A stretch of 61,456 bases of DNA, from NCBI GenBank assembly GCA_027694045.1, contig JAQEWB010000005.1, positions 171,727 through 233,182 of the forward strand, read 5' to 3'. Numbering within the stretch: position 1 is the first letter of the stretch; each line of letters starts with the position of its first letter. The notes below the pieces were generated by a model that was not told where the DNA came from, ran no database searches, and was given only the letters and a program-made list of their open reading frames with translations. Shown here piece after piece: positions 59,451 through 61,456 of this stretch. Made by a program: the position numbers and the translations under genes. The stretch is from Bacillaceae bacterium OF18-1A. GTDB taxonomy: Bacteria; Bacillota; Bacilli; Bacillales; Bacillaceae_G.

Positions 59451-60080
59451 GTGAATAGCCGCAAGTGGGTACGACTATTTTTAACGACGTTGTTTCTTGG
59501 TGGGATTAGCACAGTTATTATTGGGTTTGTTTTGGAGTGGGACAAGTATGTTAAATTTTTTCAAAATTTCGACGGAAAAGAAATTCTAGCAGTTTCTTTC
59601 TGGTTAATGGGTGTAGGATTTATTTTTAGTGTTATAAGTCAAATGGGGTTCTTTGCATATTTGACCATTCATCGTTTTGGATTAGGGATGTTCCGATCTT
59701 CTTCTTTATGGAATGCAGTCCAGCTTTTCTTTATTGCATTCGTGTTATTTGATTTTGTGTATTTAAGATCTGTACTTATTGCCAATGGAGAAGCTTCACT
59801 AGGTAACAACATACTTGTTGCCGGAGTGTTATTTGTTTTTGGAGCGATTGTTGCTTACATAAAGAGTAAGGAAACAAATAAAAAAGCATTTGTACCAGCT
59901 CTGTTCTTTATGGTTGTTGTAACAATTCTTGAATGGGTGCCAGCACTTCGGATTAATGATACAGATTGGTTATATTTGATGGTTATACCACTCTTGTTAT
60001 GTAATGCATATCAGTTACTTATATTGCATCGTTTAATTGGAAAGACGAGTGAAACTCCAAAAATTAGAGTGGTTTCTTAA
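59451..60080 (+). CDS. kbaA: KbaA, KinB-pathway activation membrane protein
   Basis: 209 residues with about six hydrophobic segments and short loops; the first has the LFLTTLFLGGISTVIIGFVLEW segment and a DK-rich loop follows. In B. subtilis KbaA is needed for the sensor kinase KinB to start the sporulation phosphorelay. The start is GTG at 59451 after GGGGGA. It lies between gerD and pdaB, the conserved position. Confidence 0.88.
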   Translation: MNSRKWVRLFLTTLFLGGISTVIIGFVLEWDKYVKFFQNFDGKEILAVSFWLMGVGFIFSVISQMGFFAYLTIHRFGLGMFRSSSLWNAVQLFFIAFVLFDFVYLRSVLIANGEASLGNNILVAGVLFVFGAIVAYIKSKETNKKAFVPALFFMVVVTILEWVPALRINDTDWLYLMVIPLLLCNAYQLLILHRLIGKTSETPKIRVVS

Positions 60081-60108
60081 GTTTTTATGTAGTGAAATAT
60101 TGGAATGA

Positions 60109-60152
60109 TAAAAAGCTCCACTATCTTATTGAAAGGTAGTAGAGCTTTTTAT
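60109..60152. terminator. Two-way terminator between kbaA and pdaB
   Basis: A stem of about 17 bp with two imperfect pairs: AAAAAGCTC with ACTA and CTT pairs against AAG, TAGT and GAGCTTTTT. A and T tracts on both outer sides suit termination in both directions for the convergent genes. Confidence 0.88.
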
Positions 60153-60164
60153 ACGTAAAAGAGT

Positions 60165-60929
60165 TTACTTTACATCTTCGCTTTTGGCGCTTGTGTTGGA
60201 AATAAGCTGTGAGACAGATATTTGTTCATATCCGTCGCTTTTTAATTTTTGTAACAGTAGTGGCAAAGCTTTATTTGTTTGAAGGGCGGAATCGGACGCA
60301 TGTAATAAAACAATATCTCCACCCTTCAAATTATTAGAGACGGTGGATACGATGTTATTTACACCTGGGTTTTTCCAATCGTTAGAGTTGTTACTCCAAT
60401 GAACGACAGTGTATCCGAGTGATTCTGCAATTTTAAGGGTTGCTTTGTTAAAGTCGCCACTAGGTGGACGCAGTAACTTAATTTGTTTTACACCAAGCTT
60501 TGTAAAAACATCTTGTGCTCGTAAAAGATCTCTGCGTATTTCGTTTGCCTCAAGAGAGGTGTAGGATGTGTAATTATAGCCCATACTGCCGATTTCATGT
60601 CCATCTTTTATAATGCGCTCAACAATATCAGGGTGTCTTTCAGCCCATGCAGCAGAAAGGAAAAAGGTTGCATTCTTAATTTCTCTTTCTTTGAGTGTAT
60701 CAAGGATTGGAATCGCCTTTTTATCTCCCCAGCTAATATCAAACGTGAATGCAACCTGTTTTTTAGCAGTATCTCCTTTATAAATTACTTTAGGGCCTGT
60801 AGCAGTTGAAAAAGCAGACTCATGTGAATATGTTTTTAAAAAGAGTAGCCATGCTGTAAACAAGGAAAGTATTACTATTAAGCTGATGTGTCTAAAAGTT
60901 CTTTTACTCGTAATAAAAAAGAAAAACAT
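60165..60929 (-). CDS. pdaB: PdaB, sporulation polysaccharide-deacetylase-like protein
   Basis: 254 residues. An N-terminal membrane anchor (about 14-31) and a NodB-fold domain. The NodB motifs are present but altered: TFDISWGDK has one Asp where active enzymes have two, and the metal-binding HxxxH motif reads GSMGYNYTS. This is how PdaB is normally seen, so catalysis is doubtful. PdaB is required for spore cortex integrity in B. subtilis. AAAGGGGCG precedes the ATG on the reverse strand. Confidence 0.92.
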   Translation of the reverse strand: MFFFFITSKRTFRHISLIVILSLFTAWLLFLKTYSHESAFSTATGPKVIYKGDTAKKQVAFTFDISWGDKKAIPILDTLKEREIKNATFFLSAAWAERHPDIVERIIKDGHEIGSMGYNYTSYTSLEANEIRRDLLRAQDVFTKLGVKQIKLLRPPSGDFNKATLKIAESLGYTVVHWSNNSNDWKNPGVNNIVSTVSNNLKGGDIVLLHASDSALQTNKALPLLLQKLKSDGYEQISVSQLISNTSAKSEDVK

Positions 60930-61099
60930 AATATTACGCCCCTTTGTCCAATCCTTTTCAGTTACATATATGCTTTAAATATAAAAAAGAGAACAAGGGA
61001 TTAATATCGTAAGTAGTGGATATGATGAATGATAGGATTTGGATAAGTGAAAATGAGCGGAACGTTTATTGTTCTGTAAGGAATTATTGAGGTGATGGT

Positions 61100-61318
61100 T
61101 TGATTGGGATTATGTTAACGAAAGAAGAGAAAAAAGAAATGGAATACATATTGAAGAGAGAATTAGAGGAACTCTTATTTGATTTTGAAGATGAGCGTAT
61201 TCATCATGTTGTAAAAAAAGCGATGGAAGAAAGGTATAAACTCATTTTTTGTTTGTTTCGGAGAGTTGCTAATACAGAAGAATGTATTCGTTATGTAAGA
61301 AAAAGAACTTTTTATTAA
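61100..61318 (+). CDS. Small hypothetical protein, 72 residues
   Basis: Not recognised. A small, charged, mostly helical soluble protein with an EEKKEMEYILKRELEELLFDF helix, one Cys near residue 50, a second near 62 and a basic C-terminus. GAGGTGAT complements the 16S 3' end, and its GAGG core (61089-61092) ends 7 bases before the TTG at 61100, supporting this start; an ATG at 61112 is the alternative but is badly spaced. No promoter or partner is obvious, and it lies between pdaB and rRNA-type promoters. Confidence 0.6.
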   Translation: MIGIMLTKEEKKEMEYILKRELEELLFDFEDERIHHVVKKAMEERYKLIFCLFRRVANTEECIRYVRKRTFY

Positions 61319-61324
61319 AAAGTG

Positions 61325-61353
61325 TTGACGTTAATAGTTAGTATATGATAAAT
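61325..61353 (+). promoter_or_regulatory. Probable upstream rRNA promoter (P1)
   Basis: TTGACG (61325-61330) is followed by TATGATAAAT (61344-61353). TATGAT is spaced only 13 bp; the boxes at 16-17 bp (GATAAA, ATAAAT) are weaker. Its place before a second promoter suggests the tandem P1-P2 of Bacillus rRNA operons. Confidence 0.5.
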
Positions 61354-61413
61354 TAATAACCGTCGCTGATGCGGAAACGCAGGAAACGACAAAAAAGAAA
61401 ATTAAAAACTTAG

Positions 61414-61442
61414 TTGACATCGAAAAACGAAGATGTTAACAT
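61414..61442 (+). promoter_or_regulatory. Probable downstream rRNA promoter (P2)
   Basis: A consensus TTGACA (61414-61419), exactly 17 bp and TAACAT (61437-61442). The window ends 14 bases later, before any 16S sequence, so the identity as an rRNA promoter is inferred from the sequence style and genome neighbourhood. Confidence 0.65.
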
Positions 61443-61456
61443 AAGGAAGTCGCAAA

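Overview
This window is a chromosomal core region of a low-GC Gram-positive endospore former. Protein sequences, gene order and leader elements fit the Bacillus cereus group (B. cereus, anthracis, thuringiensis or a close relative). The species cannot be resolved from the sequence alone. The order matches the origin-proximal segment known from B. subtilis: rRNA operon, ctsR-clpC, radA-disA, isoprenoid and tRNA-charging genes, sigH-secE-nusG, the rplK-to-rpoC block, the str operon, the S10-spc-alpha superoperon, then sporulation and germination genes.

Layout. 1-3251: the distal part of an rRNA operon (3' end of tRNA-Ala, 23S, 5S, terminator). 3357-8166: the CtsR-controlled protein quality control operon ctsR-mcsA-mcsB-clpC. 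8220-13236: radA, disA, a PIN/TRAM membrane protein, ispD, ispF. 13326-18910: gltX, a Cys T-box riboswitch, cysE, cysS, mrnC, rlmB, rae1. 18978-20792: sigH, rpmG, secE, nusG. 20843-23468: rplK, rplA, rplJ, rplL with RNA leaders. 23494-31567: an rsmC-like methyltransferase, rpoB, rpoC. 31680-36602: the L7Ae-family K-turn protein, rpsL, rpsG, fusA, tuf. 36643-51706: three tandem promoters and a leader feeding one run from rpsJ to rplQ, including secY, adk, map, infA and rpoA. 51756-54995: ecfA1-ecfA2-ecfT and truA. 55014-56043: the L13 leader, rplM and rpsI. 56161-60929: ybaK, cwlD, a Mrp/SalA-type ATPase, gerD, kbaA, pdaB, which have sporulation or germination roles and mixed strands. 61100-61318: a 72-residue unknown protein. 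61325-61442: promoter-like sequences that probably start the next rRNA operon.

The genes form one growth-control neighbourhood: ribosome parts, RNA polymerase subunits, translation factors, Sec translocase, tRNA charging and protein quality control, followed by entry into sporulation (sigH, kbaA), cortex maturation (cwlD, pdaB) and germination (gerD). Almost everything is on the + strand; only gerD and pdaB are reversed.

I found no mobile element, CRISPR array, toxin-antitoxin pair, prophage, defence system or biosynthetic cluster, and no convincing undescribed protein system. What may be less described is RNA-level structure: a repeated L1-site-like motif before both rplK and rplA; a hairpin between the Shine-Dalgarno and start codon of nusG; a long hairpin leader before rpoA; leaders before rpsL, fusA and tuf; a cre-like site before the Mrp/SalA gene; and a promoter motif apparently shared by rpoB and the rRNA operon. 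All positions were read by eye. Start codons were chosen from ribosome-binding sites and remembered family lengths.
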